In this document: positions 10,999 to 18,479 of the stretch, one piece after another
Position numbering within the stretch: the first letter of the stretch is position 1
Layout of the letters: each line of letters opens with the position of its first letter
Assembly: GCF_009766005.1 (NCBI RefSeq)
Contig: NZ_LMUK01000017.1
Location: forward strand, 1-42,511
Reading direction: 5' to 3'
From: Bradyrhizobium sp. S69
GTDB taxonomy: Bacteria > Pseudomonadota > Alphaproteobacteria > Rhizobiales > Xanthobacteraceae
DNA: 42,511 nt
The notes under the pieces: generated by a model
Seen by the model: only the letters and a program-made list of their open reading frames with translations
Database searches by the model: none
Told to the model about the DNA's origin: nothing
Translations under genes and position numbers: made by a program

Positions 10999-11030
10999 AT
11001 CGGCGCGCAACAGAACTGCGGCGCGCCGAT
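10999..11030 (-). promoter_or_regulatory. Intercistronic hairpin between xoxF and xoxG
   Basis: The perfect 10-base arms ATCGGCGCGC (10999-11008) and GCGCGCCGAT (11021-11030) enclose a 12-base loop, in the short gap after the xoxF stop. No T-run follows, so an mRNA-processing, protecting or partly terminating role is more likely than a full terminator. It could keep xoxF mRNA more abundant than xoxG mRNA. Confidence 0.55.
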
Positions 11031-11052
11031 CGATTGTCAGTTCACCTTGCCG

Positions 11053-12930
11053 TTATTCAGACGGCAGCGCGAACACCGTCAACGTTCCGCCAAGCGAGGT
11101 ATAGGAGGCCAGACCCGCGTAGCCACCGACGGCGCCGAGGCCCGCGGTATCGACGGTCTTTTCCTTGCTGGGCAGTTTACCCTGATCGACCGCGCCATGC
11201 CACGCCGCGGCGTTTTCCGGCTGCAACAGGCCGGCCGCAAGACCGATACCCGCCCAACCGCCGACGCCGGAGAGGACGCCGACATATTGCTTGCCGCCGT
11301 GCTCATAGGTCATGACGTTGCCGATGATGCCCGACGGGGTCTTGAACTTGTAGAGTTCCTTGCCCGTCTTGGCATCGACCGCCTTCAGATAGCCTTCCAG
11401 CGTGCCGTAGAACACGACGTTGCCGGCCGTTGCAAGGGCGCCGCCCCAAGCCGAGAACTGCTCCTTGTTGGACCAGGCGATCTTGCCGGTCTTGCCGTCC
11501 CAGGCGATGAAGTTGCCCATGTTGGTATCGCCCTTGGGCGGATACATCGCGACCGCGGCACCGACGTAAGCCTGACCAGCGGTGTAGGCCACCTTGTAGG
11601 GCTCATAGTCCATGCAGACGTGGTTGGTCGGGACGTAGAACAACTGCGTCTCCGGGCTATAGGCAGCCGGTTGCTCGTCCTTGGTGCCGAGCGCTGCCGG
11701 GCAGATGCCCTTCGAGTTGGTGTCTTCGCCCTGGTGCTGAGTCGAATAGGCATCGACCACCAGCGGACGGCCATAGGTCTTGGACGATTTGTCCATGTCG
11801 ACCTTGGTCGCCCAGTTCACCACCGGATCGAACTTTTCTGCGACCATCAATTCGCCGGTGGCCCGATCCAGCGTGTAGCCGAAGCCGTTGCGGTCGAAAT
11901 GCGTCAATATATTGCGCATTTTGCCGCCGATCTCTTGATCGCTCAGGATCATCTCGTTGACGCCGTCGAAATCCCATTCGTCGTGCGGCGTCATCTGATA
12001 GATCCACTTGACCTTGCCGGTGTCGAGATCGCGTGCCCAGATCGACATCGACCACCTGTTATCACCGGGGCGCTGCACCGGGTTCCAGGTCGAGGGATTA
12101 CCCGAGCCGTAATAGACCAGGTTCAGCTTGGGATCGTAGGAATACCAACCCCATGTCGCGCCGCCGCCGATCTTCCATTGATCGCCCTGCCAGGTCGAGG
12201 TCGACGAGTCCGGTCCGACCGGCTTGCCGAGCGACGTGGTTTTTTCCGGATCGATCAGCGTGTCGGCATCCGGTCCTTCCGAGAAGCCGCGCCAGGCGAG
12301 CTTGCCGTCCTTGATGTTGTAGGCGCTGACCCAGCCACGAACGCCGAATTCACCGCCGGATACACCGATCAGAACCTTGTCCTTGTAGACGAATGGCGCA
12401 TCCGTTCCGGACTGGCCCTTGCCGGCTTCGCCGTCCATCACCGACCAGACTTTGGCGCCGGTCTTGGCGTCGAGCGCGATCAGCGTGGTATCGGCCTGAT
12501 GCAGGAAGATCTTGCCGTCGGCGTAAGCGACGCCGCGGTTGACCGTGTCGCAGCACATGATCGGGATCACGTTGGGATCCTGCCGCGGCTCGTACTTCCA
12601 GATGATCTTGCCTTCATGGTTCAGGTCGAGCGCATAGACCGTATTCGGGAACGGCGTGTGCACATACATCGTGTCGCCAATCACCAAAGGGCCGCCCTCA
12701 TGCCCGCGCAGCACGCCGGTCGAGAAGGTCCAGGCCACCTGAAGCTTTTTGACGTTGGATGAATTGATCTGGTTGAGCTTCGAATAACGCGTGTTCGCGT
12801 CATCGCCTTGTTGCATGACCCACTGCTTCGGATCCTTGGCCAACTGGTCCAAGGCCTCGTCGGCCCTGACGGCTCCCGCGGCGAGCGCCGCAACGCCAAG
12901 ACCTGTCGCGATTAGCACCTTGCGCATCAT
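11053..12930 (-). CDS. xoxF: Lanthanide-dependent methanol dehydrogenase XoxF
   Basis: A PQQ quinoprotein that oxidises methanol in the periplasm. It is 625 residues with a signal peptide (to about A23) and eight-bladed propeller repeats (LDAKTG-type tryptophan motifs). Visible active-site features are the vicinal disulfide C126-C127, metal ligands E193 (GGEFG) and N278 (GNPS), and catalytic D320 followed by D322 in [10 protein letters not shown]. The second Asp (D+2) marks lanthanide-dependent enzymes; calcium-type MxaF has Ala there. GGGAGG lies just before the first of two adjacent ATGs. No mxaI is seen. xoxG, adhC and gfa follow on the same strand and pqqA lies upstream. Confidence 0.96.
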   Translation of the reverse strand: MMRKVLIATGLGVAALAAGAVRADEALDQLAKDPKQWVMQQGDDANTRYSKLNQINSSNVKKLQVAWTFSTGVLRGHEGGPLVIGDTMYVHTPFPNTVYALDLNHEGKIIWKYEPRQDPNVIPIMCCDTVNRGVAYADGKIFLHQADTTLIALDAKTGAKVWSVMDGEAGKGQSGTDAPFVYKDKVLIGVSGGEFGVRGWVSAYNIKDGKLAWRGFSEGPDADTLIDPEKTTSLGKPVGPDSSTSTWQGDQWKIGGGATWGWYSYDPKLNLVYYGSGNPSTWNPVQRPGDNRWSMSIWARDLDTGKVKWIYQMTPHDEWDFDGVNEMILSDQEIGGKMRNILTHFDRNGFGYTLDRATGELMVAEKFDPVVNWATKVDMDKSSKTYGRPLVVDAYSTQHQGEDTNSKGICPAALGTKDEQPAAYSPETQLFYVPTNHVCMDYEPYKVAYTAGQAYVGAAVAMYPPKGDTNMGNFIAWDGKTGKIAWSNKEQFSAWGGALATAGNVVFYGTLEGYLKAVDAKTGKELYKFKTPSGIIGNVMTYEHGGKQYVGVLSGVGGWAGIGLAAGLLQPENAAAWHGAVDQGKLPSKEKTVDTAGLGAVGGYAGLASYTSLGGTLTVFALPSE

Positions 12931-13329
12931 TATTCCTCCCGGTTGCGAGCGATGGTTCCGCTAGAACGGTCCACTTTTCGGTATTGCTCATCGGGATTTT
13001 TACCCGGTCTCGAACTGGAAAACTTGCCCGAGAGGGAAGTCGTTTGCCCCGGAGCGAAATAAAATGAATTTTTTCAGCGGCGCTGCCGCTTTTCCCGGGG
13101 CACGTTCATGCTGCGTAGCAGCATAGGCTGGAGTCCGTGGCGGCCCATCAAACCTGTTGCGGACGCCGCAATATTTTTGAGGTCCTGGTTTTTAAGATTT
13201 TGGTTTTGAGGTTTTGGTTTTGGGATCTTGGTTTTGGGATCTTGGTTTTCGGTGTGAGGCCTTCAAAGGACGTCTGCCCGGCGCGATGCGGCAAGGCCGA
13301 CCGAACCGGGCAGATCGTTTCGACGTCGT
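12931..13329. other. xoxF upstream region with dyads and low-complexity repeats
   Basis: There is no gene in this 399-base stretch. Next to xoxF it holds TCGGGA (12991) facing ACCCGG (13002) and AAACTTGCCCGAGAG (about 13021-13035), a near match to an element before the second PQQ dehydrogenase gene. The dyad ATGCTGC-GTA-GCAGCAT lies at 13108-13124. From about 13184 to 13254 it is a G/T-rich tandem repeat built on TTTTGGGATCTTGG. This region most likely carries the xoxF promoter; no -35/-10 boxes were assigned. Confidence 0.5.
13184..13254. repeat. G/T-rich short tandem repeat upstream of xoxF
   Basis: Imperfect tandem copies of a roughly 15-base unit around TTTTGGGATCTTGG, strongly biased to G and T on the plus strand. 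It lies between pqqA and xoxF. It is unlike its GC-rich surroundings and has no coding explanation. Confidence 0.6.
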
Positions 13330-13410
13330 CTATTTGCGCGCCGCGCAGGCGTACATGTTGATTTCCATGCCCACCGGCACTTCGACAATCTTAGGAGTCT
13401 TCCAGGTCAT
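13330..13410 (-). CDS. pqqA: PQQ precursor peptide PqqA
   Basis: A 26-residue peptide, the ribosomal substrate from which PQQ is built. It begins MTWKTPKIVEVPVG and ends in CAARK. The conserved Glu and Tyr that are cross-linked to form PQQ are E16 and Y20 in the motif EINMY, and the start MxWxxP is typical. GGAGG (reverse complement of 13417-13421) lies six bases before the ATG. The gene is too short for normal ORF calling. It is upstream of xoxF on the same strand; pqqB, C, D and E are not in the window. As the three PQQ dehydrogenases here all need the cofactor, the placement makes functional sense. Confidence 0.93.
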   Translation of the reverse strand: MTWKTPKIVEVPVGMEINMYACAARK

Positions 13411-13535
13411 CAGTATCCTCCGAAGTAATTTGGCGCGAACGTCACGCCGGAGCCGAACCTAGGAGCACGCCCGACATCGCGCAAGTGCTCGCGATTGAAG
13501 ATTGAATGCCCAAGGGCTACGCACGCCTTCGACAT

Positions 13536-13575
13536 TTCTCTCTCGAACAAGGCAAGTTCTCTCTCAGACAAGGCA
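13536..13575. promoter_or_regulatory. 19-base direct repeat pair upstream of pqqA
   Basis: Two copies of TTCTCTCTCNNACAAGGCA (13536-13554 and 13557-13575) lie 21 bases apart, about two DNA turns. They are 126-165 bases upstream of the pqqA start. The reverse complement of the core (CTTGYCTGAGAGAGAA) recurs at 30340-30355 and 30461-30476. This suggests a protein-binding site or a small dispersed repeat; the function is unknown. Confidence 0.5.
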
Positions 13576-13622
13576 CTCACCGGGTGATTGGGCTGATCTA
13601 AACAAAAACCCGAATAGCCGCT

Positions 13623-14006
13623 CTATCTATTCCAGCGCGAAAGCGCGAACCAACACAATAGCGCCGCGCCTGATACCCAAATCACGATGATGGCGGCCGC
13701 TGCGATCTTGCCGCCGTGCGGGCGCTGCATGAACTCGCTGGCCCTGGCCCGATATTCGGCCATGGCCGGTTCCGGGATCAACGACACGACCAGCCAGATA
13801 CCGAGCGGCACCAGAATCAGATCATCCAGATATCCGAGGATCGGAATGAAATCCGGAATGAGATCGATGGGAGAGAATGCATAGGCGGCGACAACGGCCG
13901 CAAGAACCTTCACATACCAGGGCGTATTGGGATCGCGGGCGGCCAGATAGACCGCGTAAACGTCCCGTTTCAACGCACGCGCCCAAACCTTGATGCGATC
14001 GAACAT
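13623..14006 (-). CDS. YkvA family (DUF1232) membrane protein
   Basis: A 127-residue protein with the DUF1232 core motif AYAFSPIDLIPDFIPILGYLDDL (about residues 41-63). It has hydrophobic segments around 35-55 and 64-80 and a C-terminal membrane helix (about 103-122). The family is widespread and of unknown function. It sits between pqqA and the lutA-like gene, 50 bases after the latter's stop on the same strand, but its family has no known link to PQQ metabolism; it may be a bystander. Confidence 0.85.
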   Translation of the reverse strand: MFDRIKVWARALKRDVYAVYLAARDPNTPWYVKVLAAVVAAYAFSPIDLIPDFIPILGYLDDLILVPLGIWLVVSLIPEPAMAEYRARASEFMQRPHGGKIAAAAIIVIWVSGAALLCWFALSRWNR

Positions 14007-14056
14007 AAAACCGCCTCGACGTCGGCCTCATGAAGACGTTTGAGCGAATGCTTTAT

Positions 14057-15241
14057 TTATTTGAGCGAGCATTTGGTTTCGGGACGATCAAGACCGAGCG
14101 TATCGAGCGTCGATACCTGATGAAGGAAGCCTTCCTGCGGCGACACCGATACGGTGTTTCTGCCGTCGAACAGCAGGATCGGCTGCCGCAACTGCAGGTT
14201 CCAGTCGCGCAGCGTCAGCTTTTGTCCCTTGAAAGCCGCGACCGAGAATTCGGGGCTCTTGATGTAGGCGAGCATCTTGGCCGGATCGCCGGATCCGGCC
14301 CGGCTCGCGGCTTCGCCGACCATGCGAACCGCTGTCCAGACCTGCATGTCGTGCGCCGTCATCGAACGCTGGAACGTCTTGGTGAAACGGTTCTGCAACT
14401 GCACGGCGCCCCATTGATCGAAGCCCGCATCCCAGGTGGTCGGAACCAGTCCGGCAGAGCCCGCGACCGGACGCGGGTCCCAGGTCCGGTACGGCAAATA
14501 GCCGGCAAAGACCTCGCTTTCGTCGGCTGCGACCAACACATCGTGGTCCGGCGCGCCTTGTGTCACCACCGGCATCTGCTGCTGGATCTCGGCGACACCG
14601 CTGTCGGTGCGACGCGCGCCGCCGCTATCCTTGAATACCCGCTCCTCGACGATTTTGGCGCCGAACCGTGTCGCGGCATGGCGCAACGCGTCGGCGAACA
14701 GCGCGTCGTTTTCGTGCGAACCCGTCATCAGCATCCATTTGCGCCACTTTTTCCAGACCAGATATTGCGCCAGCGCGTCGGCCAGCATGGAGCGTGTGGG
14801 CGCGACATGGATCACATTGGCGCGACAATCCTGTTCGCGCAGGCGCTCGTCGAGCGCGAGCGCATTGATCAAGGTCACGCCGCGCGCCTTGCCGGCATCC
14901 GCCGTCTTCAGCAGGCGGTCCGCATCGAGACTCGCGACGATAAAGGATGCTCCCTGGTCGGCGAGCGCGTTCATGGCCGCGACCGGATCCTCTTTCTCGT
15001 CGACCAGTTTCTCGATCAGCGTATATCGCTGATTGAGGAAGCGGCCGGTCGTATTGTCGTCGTCGACCGCCAATTGCGCGCCGGCAAGCCCGTCATTGGC
15101 GGCCGGCACATCGATCAACGATATCCGGATCCGCGAAGGCGCCTGGCGAAGGTAGCCGATCTTGATTTCCAGCGGTTGATCCGACAACGCGGTTCCGCTC
15201 AAGGCGATGAGTGCAAAGACACCGATCAGAAGCCGAAGCAA
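14057..15241 (-). CDS. lutA: Periplasmic binding protein of the PQQ/lanthanide-linked ABC system (LutA-like)
   Basis: A type I periplasmic binding protein (LivJ-like fold) of the group found only with PQQ alcohol dehydrogenase clusters. In Methylobacterium LutA and in the Pseudomonas Ped ABC system, members are tied to lanthanide uptake. The mature part starts near SDQPLEIKIGYLRQAPSR and includes LIDVPAANDGLAGAQLAVDDDN. A TTG start at 15241 is proposed (394 residues): GGAGG lies six bases before it and it gives a clean signal peptide (LLRLLIGVFALIALSGTALS). The longer frame from 15337 puts a long hydrophilic, Trp/His-rich stretch ahead of that signal. Its partner permease and ATPase are 12 kb away (27488-29148). 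Confidence 0.8.
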   Translation of the reverse strand: MLRLLIGVFALIALSGTALSDQPLEIKIGYLRQAPSRIRISLIDVPAANDGLAGAQLAVDDDNTTGRFLNQRYTLIEKLVDEKEDPVAAMNALADQGASFIVASLDADRLLKTADAGKARGVTLINALALDERLREQDCRANVIHVAPTRSMLADALAQYLVWKKWRKWMLMTGSHENDALFADALRHAATRFGAKIVEERVFKDSGGARRTDSGVAEIQQQMPVVTQGAPDHDVLVAADESEVFAGYLPYRTWDPRPVAGSAGLVPTTWDAGFDQWGAVQLQNRFTKTFQRSMTAHDMQVWTAVRMVGEAASRAGSGDPAKMLAYIKSPEFSVAAFKGQKLTLRDWNLQLRQPILLFDGRNTVSVSPQEGFLHQVSTLDTLGLDRPETKCSLK

Positions 15242-15565
15242 ATCAAGCCTCCAATGCGACGTTCGGTAATGCCACGTTCGGACGTTTGACGATGAATAGC
15301 ACCAATGACTCGATTGCGCTGCAGCATCGCCGGTCATGTCGTCCTGTGGTCATGTCGTCCTGTTTGAGCTTTCAGGCTACCCTATTTATCGTCCGACGCA
15401 AGGAAGGCAAAAAATCGGTCGGCAAAAATCCGTCGCTGGGTTCTAAGCGCTACGATTGTCTATTGCGCGCAAAGGCGTCAAATAGATCACGAAATAACAC
15501 CGCCAGAGTAACGTCGTTCAGATTCGATCGACACAAACTGGACCTGACAGGTTGGAGAACGCCAT
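15242..15565. other. Divergent intergenic region between lutA-like and propeller genes
   Basis: There is no gene in this 324-base divergent promoter region. It holds a perfect 16-base tandem repeat GGTCATGTCGTCCTGT (15332-15347 and 15348-15363) and two copies of ACGTTCGG 15 bases apart (15259-15266 and 15274-15281). These are candidate operator sites; no promoter boxes were assigned. Confidence 0.5.
15332..15363. repeat. Perfect 16-base tandem repeat
   Basis: Two exact back-to-back copies of GGTCATGTCGTCCTGT lie in the divergent promoter region of the lutA-like and YVTN genes. This could be a regulator site or a recent slippage product. Confidence 0.65.
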
Positions 15566-16549
15566 ATGTTGGATTTGCACCGGATCGCGGCAACCATTCT
15601 TTCCCTGTTCGTGTTCCTATTCTCGTTCGATCCGGCCTTTGCCTTCCTCGCCTATGTCTCCAATGAGAAGGGTAATTCGATCTCGGTGGTCGATACCGAC
15701 AAGATGGAGACGGTCGCAACCATCAAGACCGGGCAACGGCCTCGCGGCATCGAAGTCACCCGCGACGGCAAATTCGTCTTTGTCGCGCTCGGCGACGACG
15801 ACAAGATCGAGATGTTCGGCACCAAGAACCGCGACGATGCCGGCGAATTGCCGTCCGGCCCGGATCCCGAGCAGTTTGCGCTCGATCCCGCCGGAAAGTT
15901 CCTCTACGTCGCCAACGAAAACGACGCGATGGTGACCATCATCGACATGGAAAAGCGCACCGCCGTCGGCCAGGTATCGGTCGGCACCGAACCCGAGGGC
16001 ATGGCGGTCAGCCCGGATTCCAAGATGCTGGTATGCACATCCGAGACGACCAGCATGGTTCATTTCATCGATACCGCGAGCCACGAAGTGGTCGGCAACC
16101 TGCTTGTCGGTTCGCGGCCACGCTTCTCCGCCTACAAGGCCGACGGATCGGAATTGTGGGTCACTTCGGAAATCGGCGGCGGCCTTGCCATCATCGATCC
16201 GGCGACGCGGCAGCTCAAGCAGACCGTCACGTTTGAAATCCCCGGCCTGCGGTCCGAGGCGATCCAGCCGGTCGGCATCAATATCACCAAGGACGGCAAA
16301 CTCGGCTTCATCGATCTGGGGCCTGCCAATCGGGTCGCCGTGGTCGATGGCGTGACCCACGCCGTCTTGAAATACCTGCTGGTCGGACAGCGCGTCTGGC
16401 ACGGCGCCTTTACGCCCGACGAGAAATACCTGCTGGTCGCCAACGGCGTTTCGAACGACGTCTCGGTGATCGACGTCGCGGCTCAGAAGGTCATCAAATC
16501 GATTCAGGTCGGCGAATTACCCTGGGGCGTAGCCTTCGGACCGAATTGA
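15566..16549 (+). CDS. YVTN-type beta-propeller protein of PQQ dehydrogenase clusters
   Basis: An exported 327-residue protein with a signal peptide (to about A27). Repeated propeller blades of the YVTN type run throughout: AYVSNEKGNSISVVDTD, YVANENDAMVTIIDMEK, LWVTSEIGGGLAIIDPA, LLVANGVSNDVSVIDVA. This family is a recurring partner of PQQ alcohol dehydrogenase and ABC gene sets; its exact role is not known, with a periplasmic chaperone, scaffold or binding function suggested only by context. GGAGAA precedes the ATG. It is transcribed divergently from the lutA-like gene. Confidence 0.85.
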   Translation: MLDLHRIAATILSLFVFLFSFDPAFAFLAYVSNEKGNSISVVDTDKMETVATIKTGQRPRGIEVTRDGKFVFVALGDDDKIEMFGTKNRDDAGELPSGPDPEQFALDPAGKFLYVANENDAMVTIIDMEKRTAVGQVSVGTEPEGMAVSPDSKMLVCTSETTSMVHFIDTASHEVVGNLLVGSRPRFSAYKADGSELWVTSEIGGGLAIIDPATRQLKQTVTFEIPGLRSEAIQPVGINITKDGKLGFIDLGPANRVAVVDGVTHAVLKYLLVGQRVWHGAFTPDEKYLLVANGVSNDVSVIDVAAQKVIKSIQVGELPWGVAFGPN

Positions 16550-16572
16550 GGAATCGCAGATGCTTCCCCGAA

Positions 16573-16779
16573 CTAGATCCGCCGCTTCTCGTGGCCGGGG
16601 TAGTCACAGCTCCATTTTTTGGCCATCCATTCCGGATGGTTGCCGATCCACTCGGCGATATAGGGCTGCGCAGCCATCATGCACTGCTGGATCGAACCGT
16701 CGAAGGTGAACTGGAGATATTTTTCTTCGCAATTGGCCGGGTTGGCGATGGCGCAGACCGTCAGGATGATTTCGATCAT
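16573..16779 (-). CDS. Small four-cysteine protein of unknown function
   Basis: A 68-residue protein with cysteines at 9, 17, 33 and 58 and a Trp-rich C-terminal half (AEWIGNHPEWMAKKW). The first residues (MIEIILTVCAIANPANC) could be a very short hydrophobic start, but no standard signal peptide is clear. It converges on the propeller gene with a 23-base gap. Small proteins with this Cys pattern are, to my recollection, seen next to PQQ clusters, but I assign no function. Even cysteine number hints at disulfides or metal binding. Confidence 0.6.
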   Translation of the reverse strand: MIEIILTVCAIANPANCEEKYLQFTFDGSIQQCMMAAQPYIAEWIGNHPEWMAKKWSCDYPGHEKRRI

Positions 16780-16964
16780 TCCCAGTGCCCTCGAGCTGAA
16801 ACTCGAAAATGTTACGCCGGATTCGCGCTCGCGTCTCGAATTTCGGCAATGAATTTCTCGTTCCGCGGTTCCATACCTTCGTCATCACGCCCGCGATTGT
16901 CTATCGTAGGCCACCCTGACCTCTGATAATCATCGCGTCCTTGCAGCGCTGGAGCTTGAAAATC

Positions 16965-17810
16965 ATGACCCTCGAAACCGTTTCGCTGAACAGGTCGCAT
17001 GAAGGTGTGCAGGGCGTTTACAAGCACGCCAGCCGCGAAACCAAGACGTCCATGACCTTTTCGGTGTATGTGCCGCCGCATCAAGCCGGCGCCAAGCTGC
17101 CGGTGGTTTGGTATCTGTCGGGCCTCACCTGCACGCACGCCAATGTCACGGACAAGGGTGAATTTCGCCGGGCCTGCGCCCAGCTGGGCCTGGTGTTTGT
17201 TGCGCCGGACACCAGCCCTCGCGGCGAAGGCGTCCCTGGCGATCCCGCCAGCGCCTATGATTTCGGACTTGGCGCCGGCTTCTATGTCGACGCCACGCAA
17301 CGGCCATTTGCCGACAATTATCGGATGTGGAGCTATGTGACGGAAGAGCTTCCCGAATTGATCGCCGGGCATTTTCCGGTCGATACCGGGCGGCAATCGA
17401 TCCTCGGTCACTCGATGGGCGGTCATGGCGCGCTCACGATTGCCTTGCGCCATCCCGGGCGTTATCGCGCCGCCAGCGCTTTTTCGCCGATCGTTGCGCC
17501 ATCCCAAGTGCCATGGGGGATCAAGGCGCTGGGCGGATATCTCGGCGATGCGCGCGCGGCCTGGCGCAAGCACGACACGGTCGCATTGATCGAGGACGGC
17601 GCGCGCTTTTCCGATTTATTGGTCGATTACGGCGACGCCGATCAATTCCTGACCGAACAGCTTCGCCCCGAGCTTTTGCAAGCCGCGTGCGAGCAGGCCG
17701 GCATTCCGCTGATCCTTCGCCGCCAGGCCGGCTATGACCACAGCTATTACTTCGTATCGACATTCATGGAAGACCATCTCCGCTGGCACGCCGCGCGATT
17801 GAACCGATGA
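16965..17810 (+). CDS. fghA: S-formylglutathione hydrolase
   Basis: Hydrolyses S-formylglutathione to formate and glutathione, the third step after Gfa and the class III dehydrogenase. It is 281 residues, typical of the family. The serine hydrolase nucleophile is S150 in GHSMGGHG, with the likely triad partners D226 (DADQFL) and H259 (YDHSYYF). The family motif WYLSGLTCTHAN is at 49-60. The ATG at 16965 was preferred over 16941 because GGAG lies upstream and MTLETVSLNRSHEG matches the family start. It is on the opposite strand from gfa and adhC, some 6.5 kb away. Confidence 0.95.
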   Translation: MTLETVSLNRSHEGVQGVYKHASRETKTSMTFSVYVPPHQAGAKLPVVWYLSGLTCTHANVTDKGEFRRACAQLGLVFVAPDTSPRGEGVPGDPASAYDFGLGAGFYVDATQRPFADNYRMWSYVTEELPELIAGHFPVDTGRQSILGHSMGGHGALTIALRHPGRYRAASAFSPIVAPSQVPWGIKALGGYLGDARAAWRKHDTVALIEDGARFSDLLVDYGDADQFLTEQLRPELLQAACEQAGIPLILRRQAGYDHSYYFVSTFMEDHLRWHAARLNR

Positions 17811-17982
17811 TCGCGCCATCGCCAATCGTTCGGTCGGATCGGGTTGCGGCGGTTCGCCCGCTGGTGTCATAGATCTCGAAGGGAAAGATCGCCGTAGCCG
17901 GCGCGGCAGCGGCGACGCCTGTCAAAGTCGGGATACAGAAAACAACGGCAGAAATCCGCGCCAGCGTTCCAAAACGCATCAT
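17764..17982 (-). pseudogene. Truncated remnant of an exported DUF2380/DUF3280-like protein
   Basis: The frame starts with a good signal peptide (MMRFGTLARISAVVFC...) followed by ATAIFPFEIYDTSG, which matches the start of the mature DUF2380/DUF3280 domain. It then runs into unrelated sequence and stops inside the 3' end of fghA after 72 residues. Intact family members are roughly twice as long and, to my recollection, often lie beside PQQ dehydrogenase genes. The likely history is a deletion that removed most of the gene and joined it to fghA. An AGAGA site still precedes the ATG. Confidence 0.55.
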
Positions 17983-18104
17983 GGTCTCTCTTCGGCCCGC
18001 GCGATTGCGGCTGGGATCGCGGATTGATATTAACACCGACGTCAAGCCGTGGCATCGGCGGCATTTCCGATTGACCGCGCGGCATATTCAGGGAGCAACG
18101 CAAC

Positions 18105-18464
18105 ATGGCCAAAGCGGCTATTCTTAAAGCAGCTATTTCAGCAGCAGCTTTCATTTTGGCTTTGGTGCCGATGGACGCCTCGGCAAAGGACACCCAGTTC
18201 TGGAACCTGACCGCCAACACGATTACGTCGCTGCAGCTTTCGCCGCCCGGCAAGAATGAATGGGGCCGCAACCAGACCGACAATGATAACGATCATACGG
18301 TTGACCATGACGAGCGCCTGAAAATTACCGGCACGGAAGCCGGAATTTACGACGTCAAATTTGTCGACAAGCGCGGACGGACCTGCGTTGTCCCGAACGT
18401 TCCGATCAAGGCCGGTGCGATCTTCTCGATCGATGAAAAGGAGTTGAAGGACTGCGCCAAATAG
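18105..18464 (+). CDS. Exported small protein with an EF-hand-like acidic loop
   Basis: A 119-residue protein with a signal peptide (MAKAAILKAAISAAAFILALVPMDASA). The mature part contains FWNLTANTITSLQLSPPGKNEWGRN, then an acidic segment DNDNDHTVDHDE, then a beta-rich domain with two cysteines (CVVPNV and DC near the end). The acidic segment fits EF-hand loop spacing: D at 1, 3, 5 and 9 and E at 12, with Thr at 7 and Val at 8; position 6 is His rather than Gly. This is what is seen. Metal binding is inferred, and the lanthanide setting makes it attractive. Whether helices flank the loop is unclear. I know no characterised member. Confidence 0.7.
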   Translation: MAKAAILKAAISAAAFILALVPMDASAKDTQFWNLTANTITSLQLSPPGKNEWGRNQTDNDNDHTVDHDERLKITGTEAGIYDVKFVDKRGRTCVVPNVPIKAGAIFSIDEKELKDCAK

Positions 18465-18479
18465 CCGCTATCGCACCCT

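Noticed and set aside
11047..12762. 571-codon open frame on the plus strand opposite xoxF
   Set aside because: It is fully antisense to an unmistakable XoxF; its Arg/Ala/Val/Asp-rich composition is a GC-bias shadow.
13536..13575. Short direct repeats as a CRISPR array
   Set aside because: Only two 19-base copies with a 2-base gap, no spacers and no cas genes.
15242..15337. Longer start (15337) for the lutA-like gene
   Set aside because: It would place a polar Trp/His/Ser-rich stretch before the signal peptide and has a weaker ribosome site than the TTG at 15241. Not fully excluded.
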